64,000 nucleotides of DNA, taken from NCBI GenBank assembly GCA_947652115.1, contig OX393573.1:14320491-14384490 (forward strand). Reading direction: 5' to 3'. Below, one piece after another: positions 37,457-49,229 of the stretch (position 1 is the stretch's first letter; each line of letters opens with the position of its first letter). This stretch comes from Blastomussa wellsi (taxonomy: Eukaryota; Cnidaria; Anthozoa; Scleractinia; Plerogyridae). The position numbers and the translations under genes are program-made. The notes beneath the pieces are model-generated. The model had not been told where the DNA came from and did no database searches. It saw only the letters and a list, made by a program, of their open reading frames with translations.

Positions 37457-38584
37457 GACCATAGGAAAATTTTCAAAAAATTGAAACTTGTCCGATTCTA
37501 GTCTAATTGGTATGGATGGACTTAGAAGCCATCGCAGTTTTCATCTGAGCAAAAAACCGCTTGAAAAAATCTCAAATAGCGGAGAAATAGCACGATTTTG
37601 AAAAGTCGCCAAAATGGCTATTTTTTGACTTTTTTGTAAGGGGGGACCATAGGAAAATTTTCAAAAAATTGAAACTTGTCCGATTCTAGTCTAATTGGTA
37701 TGGATGGACTTAAAAGCCATCGCAGTTTTCATCTGAGCAAAAAACCGCTTGAAAAAATCTCAAATAGCGGAGAAATAGCACGATTTTGAAAAGTCGCCAA
37801 AATGGCTATTTTTTGACTTTTTTGTAAGGGGGGACCATAGGAAAATTTTCAAAAAATTGAAACTTGTCCGATTCTAGTCTAATTGGTATGGATGGACTTA
37901 GAAGCCATCGCAGTTTTCATCTGAGCAAAAAACCGCTTGAAAAAATCTCAAATAGCGGAGAAATAGCACGATTTTGAAAAGTCGCCAAAATGGCTATTTT
38001 TTGACTTTTTTGTAAGGGGGGACCATAGGAAAATTTTCAAAAAATTGAAACTTGTCCGATTCTAGTCTAATTGGTATGGATGGACTTAGAAGCCATCGCA
38101 GTTTTCATCTGAGCAAAAAACCGCTTGAAAAAATCTCAAATAGCGGAGAAATAGCACGATTTTGAAAAGTCGCCAAAATGGCTATTTTTTGACTTTTTTG
38201 TAAGGGGGGACCATAGGAAAATTTTCAAAAAATTGAAACTTGTCCGATTCTAGTCTAATTGGTATGGATGGACTTAGAAGCCATCGCAGTTTTCATCTGA
38301 GCAAAAAACCGCTTGAAAAAATCTCAAATAGCGGAGAAATAGCACGATTTTGAAAAGTCGCCAAAATGGCTATTTTTTGACTTTTTTGTAAGGGGGGACC
38401 ATAGGAAAATTTTCAAAAAATTGAAACTTGTCCGATTCTAGTCTAATTGGTATGGATGGACTTAGAAGCCATCGCAGTTTTCATCTGAGCAAAAAACCGC
38501 TTGAAAAAATCTCAAATAGCGGAGAAATAGCACGATTTTGAAAAGTCGCCAAAATGGCTATTTTTTGACTTTTTTGTAAGGGGG
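37457..38584 (+). repeat. Six tandem C monomers, HOR copy 2
   Basis: Units start at 37457, 37645, 37833, 38021, 38209 and 38397. The second unit alone has the 'acttaaaagcc' change (37713) otherwise seen only at 29886; the equivalent unit of the other six-run (32754) lacks it. Confidence 0.92.
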
Positions 38585-40581
38585 GACCATAGGAAAATTT
38601 TCAAAAAATTGAAACTTGTCCGATTCTAGTCTAATTGGTATGGATGGACTTAGAAGCCATCGCAGTTTTCATCTGAGCAAAAAACCGCTTGAAAAAAGCT
38701 CAATTGGCTGAGAAATGACACGATTTTGAAAGTTGCCCAAAATGGCCAATTTCATAGGGGGGACCATAGGAAATTTTTCAAAAACGGCCGATCTTTTAGC
38801 TCGAATTTGCAAGGCTGTAAAATTGAAACTACTTGTTCGATTTTAGCCTAATTGGTATCGATGGACTCGGCAACTATCCTAGATTTTATCTGTGTAAAAA
38901 ACCGCTTGAAAAAATCTCAAATAGCGGAGAAATAGCACGATTTTGAAAAGTCGCCAAAATGGCTATTTTTTGACTTTTTTGTAAGGGGGGACCATAGGAA
39001 AATTTTCAAAAAATTGAAACTTGTCCGATTCTAGTCTAATTGGTATGGATGGACTTAGAAGCCATCGCAGTTTTCATCTGAGCAAAAAACCGCTTGAAAA
39101 AAGCTCAATTGGCTGAGAAATGACACGATTTTGAAAGTTGCCCAAAATGGCCAATTTCATAGGGGGGACCATAGGAAATTTTTCAAAAACGGCCGATCTT
39201 TTAGCTCGACTTTGCAAGGCTGTAAAATTGAAACTACTTGTTCGATTTTAGCCTAATTGGTATCGATGGACTCGGCAACTATCCTAAATTTTATCTGTGT
39301 AAAAAACCGCTTGAAAAAATCTCAAATAGCGGAGAAATAGCACGATTTTGAAAAGTCGCCAAAATGGCTATTTTTTGACTTTTTTGTAAGGGGGGACCAT
39401 AGGAAAATTTTCAAAAAATTGAAACTTGTCCGATTCTAGTCTAATTGGTATGGATGGACTTAGAAGCCATCGCAGTTTTCATCTGAGCAAAAAACCGCTT
39501 GAAAAAATCTCAAATAGCGGAGAAATAGCACGATTTTGAAAAGTCGCCAAAATGGCTATTTTTTGACTTTTTTGTAAGGGGGGACCATAGGAAAATTTTC
39601 AAAAAATTGAAACTTGTCCGATTCTAGTCTAATTGGTATGGATGGACTTAGAAGCCATCGCAGTTTTCATCTGAGCAAAAAACCGCTTGAAAAAATCTCA
39701 AATAGCGGAGAAATAGCACGATTTTGAAAAGTCGCCAAAATGGCTATTTTTTGACTTTTTTGTAAAGGGGGACAATAGGAAAATTTTCAAAAAATTGAAA
39801 ATTGTCCGATTCTAGTCTAATTGGTATGGATGGACTTAGAAGCCATCGCAGTTTTCATCTGAGCAAAAAACCGCTTGAAAAAAGCTCAATTGGCTGAGAA
39901 ATGACACGATTTTGAAAGTTGCCCAAAATGGCCAATTTCATAGGGGGGACCATAGGAAATTTTTCAAAAACGGCCGATCTTTTAGCTCGACTTTGCAAGG
40001 CTGTAAAATTGAAACTACTTGTTCGATTTTAGCCTAATTGGTATCGATGGACTCGGCAACTATCCTAGATTTTATCTGTGTAAAAAACCGCTTGAAAAAA
40101 TCTCAAATAGCGGAGAAATAGCACGATTTTGAAAAGTCGCCAAAATGGCTATTTTTTGACTTTTTTTGTAAGGGGGGACCATAGGAAAATTTTCAAAAAA
40201 TTGAAACTTGTCCGATTCTAGTCTAATTGGTATGGATGGACTTAGAAGCCATCGCAGTTTTCATCTGAGCAAAAAACCGCTTGAAAAAAGCTCAATTGGC
40301 TGAGAAATGACACGATTTTGAAAGTTGCCCAAAATGGCCAATTTCATAGGGGGGACCATAGGAAATTTTTCAAAAACGGCCGATCTTTTAGCTCGACTTT
40401 GCAAGGCTGTAAAATTGAAACTACTTGTTCGATTTTAGCCTAATTGGTATCGATGGACTCGGCAACTATCCTAGATTTTATCTGTGTAAAAAACCGCTTG
40501 AAAAAATCTCAAATAGCGGAGAAATAGCACGATTTTGAAAAGTCGCCAAAATGGCTATTTTTTGACTTTTTTGTAAGGGGG

Positions 40582-40762
40582 GACCATAGGAAAATTTTCA
40601 AAAAATTGAAACTTGTCCGATTCTAGTCTAATTGGTATGGATGGACTTAGAAGCCATCGCAGTTTTCATCTGAGCAAAAAACCGCTTGAAAAAATAGCGG
40701 AGAAATAGCACGATTTTGAAAAGTCGCCAAAATGGCTATTTTTTGACTTTTTTGTAAGGGGG
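40582..40762 (+). repeat. C' monomer (181 bp), HOR copy 2
   Basis: This is the counterpart of 35691 at +4,891 bp, with the same deletion. It is followed by the 189-bp C (40763) and the 'gaccattgg' B (40952), as in copy 1. Confidence 0.88.
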
Positions 40763-43700
40763 GACCATAGGAAAATTTTCAAAAAATTGAAACTTGTCCG
40801 ATTCTAGTCTAATTGGTATGGATGGACTTAGAAGCCATCGCAGTTTTCATCTGAGCAAAAAAACCGCTTGAAAAAATCTCAAATAGCGGAGAAATAGCAC
40901 GATTTTGAAAAGTCGCCAAAATGGCTATTTTTTGACTTTTTTGTAAGGGGGGACCATTGGAAAATTTTCAAAAAATTGAAACTTGTCCGATTCTAGTCTA
41001 ATTGGTATGGATGGACTTAGAAGCCATCGCAGTTTTCATCTGAGCAAAAAACCGCTTGAAAAAAGCTCAATTGGCTGAGAAATGACACGATTTTGAAAGT
41101 TGCCCAAAATGGCCAATTTCATAGGGGGGACCATAGGAAATTTTTCAAAAACGGCCGATCTTTTAGCTCGACTTTGCAAGGCTGTAAAATTGAAACTACT
41201 TGTTCGATTTTAGCCTAATTGGTATCGATGGACTCGGCAACTATCCTAGATTTTATCTGTGTAAAAAACTGCTTGAAAAAATCTCAAATAGCGGAGAAAT
41301 AGCACGATTTTGAAAAGTCGCCAAAATGGCTATTTTTTGACTTTTTTGTAAGGGGGGACCATAGGAAAATTTTCAAAAAATTGAAACTTGTCCGATTCTA
41401 GTCTAATTGGTATGGATGGACTTAGAAGCCATCGCAGTTTTCATCTGAGCAAAAAACCGCTTGAAAAAAGCTCAATTGGCTGAGAAATGACACGATTTTG
41501 AAAGTTGCCCAAAATGGCCAGTTTCATAGGGGGGACCATAGGAAATTTTTCAAAAACGGCCGATCTTTTAGCTCGACTTTGCAAGGCTGTAAAATTGAAC
41601 CTACTTGTTCGATTTTAGCCTAATTGGTATCGATGGACTCGGCAACTATCCTAGATTTTATCTGTGTAAAAAACCGCTTGAAAAAATCTCAAATAGCGGA
41701 GAAATAGCACGATTTTGAAAAGTCGCCAAAATGGCTATTTTTTGACTTTTTTGTAAGGGGGGACCATAGGAAAATTTTCAAAAAATTGAAACTTGTCCGA
41801 TTCTAGTCTAATTGGTATGGATGGACTTAGAAGCCATCGCAGTTTTCATCTGAGCAAAAAACCGCTTGAAAAAAGCTCAATTGGCTGAGAAATGACACGA
41901 TTTTGAAAGTTGCCCAAAATGGCCAATTTCATAGGGGGGACCATTGGAAATTTTTCAAAAACGGCCGATCTTGTAGCTCGACTTTGCGAGGCTGTAAAAT
42001 TGAAACTACTTGTTCGATTTTAGCCTAATTGGTATCGATGGACTCGGCAACTATCCTAGATTTTATCTGTGTAAAAAACCGCTTGAAAAAATCTCAAATA
42101 GCGGAGAAATAGCACGATTTTGAAAAGTCGCCAAAATGGCTATTTTTTGACTTTTTTGTAAGGGGGGACCATAGGAAAATTTTCAAAAAATTGAAACTTG
42201 TCCGATTCTAGTCTAATTGGTATGGATGGACTTAGAAGCCATCGCAGTTTTCATCTGAGCAAGAAACCGCTTGAAAAAAGCTCAATTGGCTGAGAAATGA
42301 CACGATTTTGAAAGTTGCCCAAAATGGCCAATTTCATAGGGGGGACCATAGGAAATTTTTCAAAAACGGCCGATCTTTTAGCTCGACTTTGCAAGGCTGT
42401 AAAATTGAAACTACTTGTTCGATTTTAGCCTAATTGGTATCGATGGACTCGGCAACTATCCTAGATTTTATCTGTGTAAAAAACCGCTTGAAAAAATCTC
42501 AAATAGCGGAGAAATAGCACGATTTTGAAAAGTCGCCAAAATGGCTATTTTTTGACTTTTTTGTAAGGGGGGACCATAGGAAAATTTTCAAAAAATTGAA
42601 ACTTGTCCGATTCTAGTCTAATTGGTATGGATGGACTTAGAAGCCATCGCAGTTTTCATCTGAGCAAAAAACCGCTTGAAAAAAGCTCAATTGGCTGAGA
42701 AATGACACGATTTTGAAAGTTGCCCAAAATGGACAATTTCATAGGGGGGACCATAGGAAATTTTTCAAAAACGGCCGATCTTTTAGCTCGAATTTGCAAG
42801 GCTGTAAAATTGAAACTACTTGTTCGATTTTAGCCTAATTGGTATCGATGGACTCGGCAACTATCCTAGATTTTATCTGTGTAAAAAACGGCTTGAAAAA
42901 ATCTCAAATAGCGGATAAATAGCACGATTTTGAAAAGTCCCCAAAATGGCTATTTTTTGACTTTTTTGTAAGGGGGGACCATAGGAAAATTTTCAAAAAA
43001 TTGAAACTTGTCCGATTCTAGTCTAATTGGTATGGATGGACTTAGAAGCCATCGCAGTTTTCATCTGAGCAAGAAACCGCTTGAAAAAAGCTCAATTGGC
43101 TGAGAAATGACACGATTTTGAAAGTTGCCCAAAATGGCCAATTTCATAGGGGGGACCATAGGAAATTTTTCAAAAACGGCCGATCTTTTAGCTCGACTTT
43201 GCAAGGCTGTAAAATTGAAACTACTTGTTCGATGTTAGCCTAATTGGTATCGATGGACTCGGCAACTATCCCAGATTTTATCTGTGTAAAAAACAGCTTG
43301 AAAAAATCTCAAATAGCGGAGAAATAGCACGATTTTGAAAAGTCGCCAAAATGGCTATTTTTTGACTTTTTTGTAAGGGGGGACCATAGGAAAATTTTCA
43401 AAAAATTGAAACTTGTCCGATTCTAGTCTAATTGGTATGGATGGACTTAGAAGCCATCGCAGTTTTCATCTGAGCAAAAAACCGCTTGAAAAAAGCTCAA
43501 TTGGCTGAGAAATGACACGATTTTGAAAGTTGCCCAAAATGGCCAATTTCATAGGGGGGACCATAGGAAATTTTTCAAAAACGGCCGATCTTTTAGCTCG
43601 ACTTTGCAAGGCTGTAAAATTGAAACTACTTGTTCGATTTTAGCCTAATTGGTATCGATGGACTCGGCAACTATCCTAGATTTTATCTGTGTAAAAAACC

Positions 43701-44774
43701 GCTTGAAAAAATCTCAAATAGCGGAGAAATAGCACGATTTTGAAAAGTCGCCAAAATGGCTATTTTTTGACTTTTTTGTAAGGGGGGACCATAGGAAAAT
43801 TTTCAAAAAATTGAAACTTGTCCGATTCTAGTCTAATTGGTATGGATGGACTTAGAAGCCATCGCAGTTTTCATCTGAGCAAAAAACCGCTTGAAAAAAG
43901 CTCAATTGGCTGAGAAATGACACGATTTTGAAAGTTGCCCAAAATGGCCAATTTCATAGGGGGGACCATAGGAAATTTTTCAAAAACGGCCGATCTTTTA
44001 GCTCGACTTTGCAAGGCTGTAAAATTGAAACTACTTGTTCGATTTTAGCCTAATTGGTATCGATGGACTCGGCAACTATCCTAGATTTTATCTGTGTAAA
44101 AAACCGCTTGAAAAAATCTCAAATAGCGGAGAAATAGCACGATTTTGAAAAGTCGCCAAAATGGCTATTTTTTGACTTTTTTGTAAGGGGGGACCATAGG
44201 AAAATTTTCAAAAAATTGAAACTTGTCCGATTCTAGTCTAATTGGTATGGATGGACTTAGAAGCCATCGCAGTTTTCATCTGAGCAAGAAACCGCTTGAA
44301 AAAAGCTCAATTGGCTGAGAAATGACACGATTTTGAAAGTTGCCCAAAATGGCCAATTTCATAGGGGGGACCATAGGAAATTTTTCAAAAACGGCCGATC
44401 TTTTAGCTCGACTTTGCACAGCTGTAAAATTGAAACTACTTGTTCGATTTTAGCCTAATTGGTATCGATGGACTCGGCAACTATCCTAGATTTTATCTGT
44501 GTAAAAAACCGCTTGAAAAAATCTCAAATAGCGGAGAAATAGTACGATTTTGAAAAGTCGCCAAAATGGCTATTTTTTTGACTTTTTTGTAAGGGGGGAC
44601 CATAGGAAAATTTTCAAAAAATTGAAACTTGTCCGATTCTAGTCTAATTGGTATGGATGGACTTAGAAGCCATCGCAGTTTTCATCTGAGCAAGAAACCG
44701 CTTGAAAAAAGCTCAATTGGCTGAGAAATGACACGATTTTGAAAGTTGCCCAAAATGGCCAATTTCATAGGGGG

Positions 44775-45584
44775 GACCATAGGAAATTTTTCAAAAACGG
44801 CCGATCTTTTAGCTCGACTTTGCAAGGCTGTAAAATTGAAACTACTTGTTCGATTTTAGCCTAATTGGTATCGATGGACTCGGCAACTATCCTAGATTTT
44901 ATCTGTGTAAAAATCCGCTTGAAAAAATCTCAAATAGCGGAGAAATAGCACGATTTTGAAAAGTCGCCAAAATGGCTATTTTTTGACTTTTTTGTAAGGG
45001 GGGACCATAGGAAAATTTTCAAAAAATTGAAACTTGTCCGATTCTAGTCTAATTGGTATGGATGGACTTAGAAGCCATCGCAGTTTTCATCTGAGCAAAA
45101 AATCGCTTGAAAAAAGCTCAATTGGCTGAGAAATGACACGATTTTGAAAGTTGCCCAAAATGGCCAATTTCATAGGGGGGACCATAGGAATTTTTTCAAA
45201 AACGGCCGATCTTTTAGCTCGACTTTGCAAGGCTGTAAAATTGAAACTACTTGTTCGATTTTAGCCTAATTGGTATCGATGGACTCGGCAACTATCCTAG
45301 ATTTTATCTGTGTAAAAATCCGCTTGAAAAAATCTCAAATAGCGGAGAAATAGCACGATTTTGAAAAGTCGCCAAAATGGCTATTTTTTGACTTTTTTGT
45401 AAGGGGGGACCATAGGAAAATTTTCAAAAAATTGAAACTTGTCCGATTCTAGTCTAATTGGTATGGATGGACTTAGAAGCCATCGCAGTTTTCATCTGAG
45501 CAAAAAATCGCTTGAAAAAAGCTCAATTGGCTGAGAAATGACACGATTTTGAAAGTTGCCCAAAATGGCCAATTTCATAGGGGG
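44775..45584 (+). repeat. Tandem duplication of one dimer (2 x 405 bp)
   Basis: The dimers at 44775 and 45180 both have 'aaaatccgcttg' in A and 'aaaaaatcgcttg' in B. The A monomers at 45180 and 45585 share 'ggaattttttc'. These combinations do not occur together elsewhere in the window, so this is a local single-dimer duplication. Confidence 0.75.
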
Positions 45585-48500
45585 GACCATAGGAATTTTT
45601 TCAAAAACGGCCGATCTTTTAGCTCGACTTTGCAAGGCTGTAAAATTGAAACTACTTGTTCGATTTTAGCCTAATTGGTATCGATGGACTCGGCAACTAT
45701 CCTAGATTTTATCTGTGTAAAAAACCGCTTGAAAAAATCTCAAATAGCGGAGAAATAGCACGATTTTGAAAAGTCGCCAAAATGGCTATTTTTTGACTTT
45801 TTTGTAAGGGGGGACCATAGGAAAATTTTCAAAAAATTGAAACTTGTCCGATTCTAGTCTAATTGGTATGGATGGACTTAGAAGCCATCGCAGTTTTCAT
45901 CTGAGCAAAAAACCGCTTGAAAAAAGCTCAATTGGCTGAGAAATGACACGATTTTGAAAGTTGCCCAAAATGGCCAGTTTCATTGGGGGGACCATAGGAA
46001 ATTTTTCAAAAACGGCCGATCTTTTAGCTCGACTTTGCAAGGCTGTAAAATTGAAACTACTTGTTCGATTTTAGCCTAATTGGTATCGATGGACTCGGCA
46101 ACTATCCTAGATTTTATCTGTGTAAAAAACCGCTTGAAAAAATCTCAAATAGCGGAGAAATAGCACGATTTTGAAAAGTCGCCAAAATGGCTATTTTTTG
46201 ACTTTTTTGTAAGGGGGGACCATAGGAAAATTTTCAAAAAATTGAAACTTGTCCGATTCTAGTCTAATTGGTATGGATGGACTTAGAAGCCATCGCAGTT
46301 TTCATCTGAGCAAGAAACCGCTTGAAAAAAGCTCAATTGGCTGAGAAATGACACGATTTTGAAAGTTTCCCAAAATGGCCAATTTCATAGGGGGGACCAT
46401 AGGAAATTTTTCAAAAACGGCCGATCTTTTAGCTCGACTTTGCAAGGCTGTAAAATTGAAACTACTTGTTCGATTTTAGCCTAATTGGTATCGATGGACT
46501 CAGCAACTATCCCACATTTTATCTGTGTAAAAAACCGCTTGAAAAAATCTCAAATAGCGGAGAAATAGCACGATTTTGAAAAGTCGCCAAAATGGCTATT
46601 TTTTGACTTTTTTGTAAGGGGGGACCATAGGAAAATTTTCAAAAAATTGAAACTTGTCCGATTCTAGTCTAATTGGTATGGATGGACTTAGAAGCCATCG
46701 CAGTTTTCATCTGAGCAAAAAACCGCTTGAAAAAAGCTCAATTGGCTGAGAAATGACACGATTTTGAAAGTTGCCCAAAATGGCCAATTTCATAGGGGGG
46801 ACCATAGGAAATTTTTCAAAAACGGCCGATCTTTTAGCTCGACTTTGCAAGGCTGTAAAATTGAAACTACTTGTTCGATTTTAGCCTAATTGGTATCGAT
46901 GGACTCGGCAACTATCCTAGATTTTATCTGTGTAAAAAACCGCTTGAAAAAATCTCAAATAGCGGAGAAATAGCACGATTTTGAAAAGTCGCCAAAATGG
47001 CTATTTTTTGACTTTTTTGTAAGGGGGGACCATAGGAAAATTTTCAAAAAATTGAAACTTGTCCGATTCTAGTCTAATTGGTATGGATGGACTTAGAAGC
47101 CATCGCAGTTTTCATCTGAGCAAAAAACCGCTTGAAAAAAGCTCAATTGGCTGAGAAATGACACGATTTTGAAAGTTGCCCAAAATGGCCAATTTCATAG
47201 GGGGGACCATAGGAAATTTTTCAAAAACGGCCGATCTTTTAGCTCGACTTTGCAAGGCTGTAAAATTGAAACTACTTGTTCGATTTAAGCCTAATTGGTA
47301 TCGATGGACTCGGCAACTATCCTAGATTTTATCTGTGTAAAAAACCGCTTGAAAAAATCTCAAATAGCGGAGAAATAGCACGATTATGAAAAGTCGCCAA
47401 TATGGCTATTTTTTGACTTTTTTGTAAGGGGGGACCATAGGAAAATTTTCAAAAAATTGAAACTTGTCCGATTCTAGTCTAATTGGTATGGATGGACTTA
47501 GAAGCCATCGCAGTTTTCATCTGAGCAAGAAACCGCTTGAAAAAAGCTCAATTGGCTGAGAAATGACACGATTTTGAAAGTTGCCCAAAATGGCCAATTT
47601 CATAGGGGGGACCATAGGAAATTTTTCAAAAACGGCCGATCTTTTAGCTCGACTTTGCAAGGCTGTAAAATTGAAACTACTTGTTCGATTTTAGCCTAAT
47701 TGGTATCGATGGACTCGGCAACTATCCTAAATTTTATCTGTGTAAAAAACCGCTTGAAAAAATCTCAAATAGCGGAGAAATAGTACGATTTTTAAAAGTC
47801 GCCAAAATGGCTATTTTTTGACTTTTTTGTAAGGGGGGACCATAGGAAAATTTTCAAAAAATTGAAACTTGTCCGATTCTAGTCTAATTGGTATGGATGG
47901 ACTTAGAAGCCATCGCAGTTTTCATCTGAGCAAGAAACCGCTTGAAAAAAGCTCAATTGGCTGAGAAATGACACGATTTTGAAAGTTGCCCAAAATGGCC
48001 AATTTCATAGGGGGGACCATAGGAAATTTTTCAAAAACGGCCGATCTTTTAGCTCGACTTTGCAAGGCTGTAAAATTGAAACTACTTGTTCGATTTTAGC
48101 CTAATATGTATCGATGGACTCGGCAACTATCCTAGATTTTATCTGTGTAAAAAACCGCTTGAAAAAATCTCAAATAGCGGAGAAATAGCACGATTTTGAA
48201 AAGTCGCCAAAATGGCTATTTTTTGACTTTTTTGTAAGGGGGGACCATAGGAAAATTTTCAAAAAATTGAAACTTGTCCGATTCTAGTCTAATTGGTATG
48301 GATGGACTTAGAAGCCATCGCAGTTTTCATCTGAGCAAAAAACCGCTTGAAAAAAGCTCAATTGGCTGAGAAATGACACGATTTTGAAAGTTGCCCAAAA
48401 TGGCCAATTTCATAGGGGGGACCATAGGAATTTTTTCAAAAACGGCCGATCTTTTAGCTCGACTTTGCAAGGCTGTAAAATTGAAACTACTTGTTCGATT

Positions 48501-49229
48501 TTAGCCTAATTGGTATCGATGGACTCGGCAACTATCCTAGATTTTATCTGTGTAAAAAACCGCTTGAAAAAATCTCAAATAGCGGAGAAATAGCACGATT
48601 TTGAAAAGTCGCCAAAATGGCTATTTTTTGACTTTTTTGTAAGGGGGGACCATAGGAAAATTTTCAAAAAATTGAAACTTGTCCGATTCTAGTCTAACTG
48701 GTATGGATGGACTTAGAAGCCATCGCAGTTTTCATCTAAGCAAAAAACCGCTTGAAAAAAGCTCAATTGGCTGAGAAATGACACGATTTTGAAAGTTGCC
48801 CAAAATGGCCAGTTTCATAGGGGGGACCATAGGAAATTTTTCAAAAACGGCCGATCTTTTAGCTCGACTTTGCAAGGCTGTAAAATTGAAACTACTTGTT
48901 CGATTTTAGCCTAATTGGTATCGATGGACTCGGCAACTATCCTAGATTTTATCTGTGTAAAAAATCGCTTGAAAAAATCTCAAATAGCGGAGAAATAGCA
49001 CGATTTTGAAAAGTCGCCAAAATGGCTATTTTTTGACTTTTTTGTAAGGGGGGACCATAGGAAAATTTTCAAAAAATTGAAACTTGTCCGATTCTAGTCT
49101 AATTGGTATGGATGGACTTAGAAGCCATCGCAGTTTTCATCTGAGCAAAAAACCGCTTGAAAAAAGCTCAATTGGCTGAGAAATGACACGATTTTGAAAG
49201 TTGCCCAAAATGGCCAATTTCATAGGGGG

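Larger units (their letters stand above)
16610..41533 (+). repeat. Block 2: A-(C)n-B array with 53 chimeric C monomers
   Basis: There are 37 A and 37 B monomers, and C sits only between an A and the following B. C-runs start (number of units) at 16838 (1), 18241 (2), 19427 (1), 20020 (2), 20801 (2), 21582 (3), 22956 (2), 24141 (2), 24922 (2), 26108 (2), 26889 (3), 28263 (2), 29037 (1), 29630 (3), 30599 (1), 31192 (2), 31973 (1), 32566 (6), 34504 (2), 35691 (2), 36871 (1), 37457 (6), 39395 (2) and 40582 (2). Thirteen A-B junctions have none. The order B-C, or C directly before A, never occurs. The sum of lengths matches the block exactly when five 1-bp indels and four 7-bp deletions are included. 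Confidence 0.93.
37229..41761 (+). repeat. 4,891-bp HOR, copy 2 (24th-25th monomers replaced)
   Basis: It matches copy 1 marker for marker up to the A at 41534 ('ttgaacctac'). The only difference I see is 'acttaaaagcc' in the second C of the six-unit run (G to A at 37713). Where copy 1 continues with a C' at 36871, this copy continues with an ordinary B at 41762 and then block 3 dimers. C' and B share their left halves, so the switch can be placed at or after the 19-bp core of 41762. Near identity over about 4.5 kb implies a recent duplication. Confidence 0.87.

Noticed and set aside
16838..40951. CRISPR-like repeat and spacer pattern
   Set aside because: Repeats are 177-228 bp and directly abut. 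There are no unique spacers and no cas genes.
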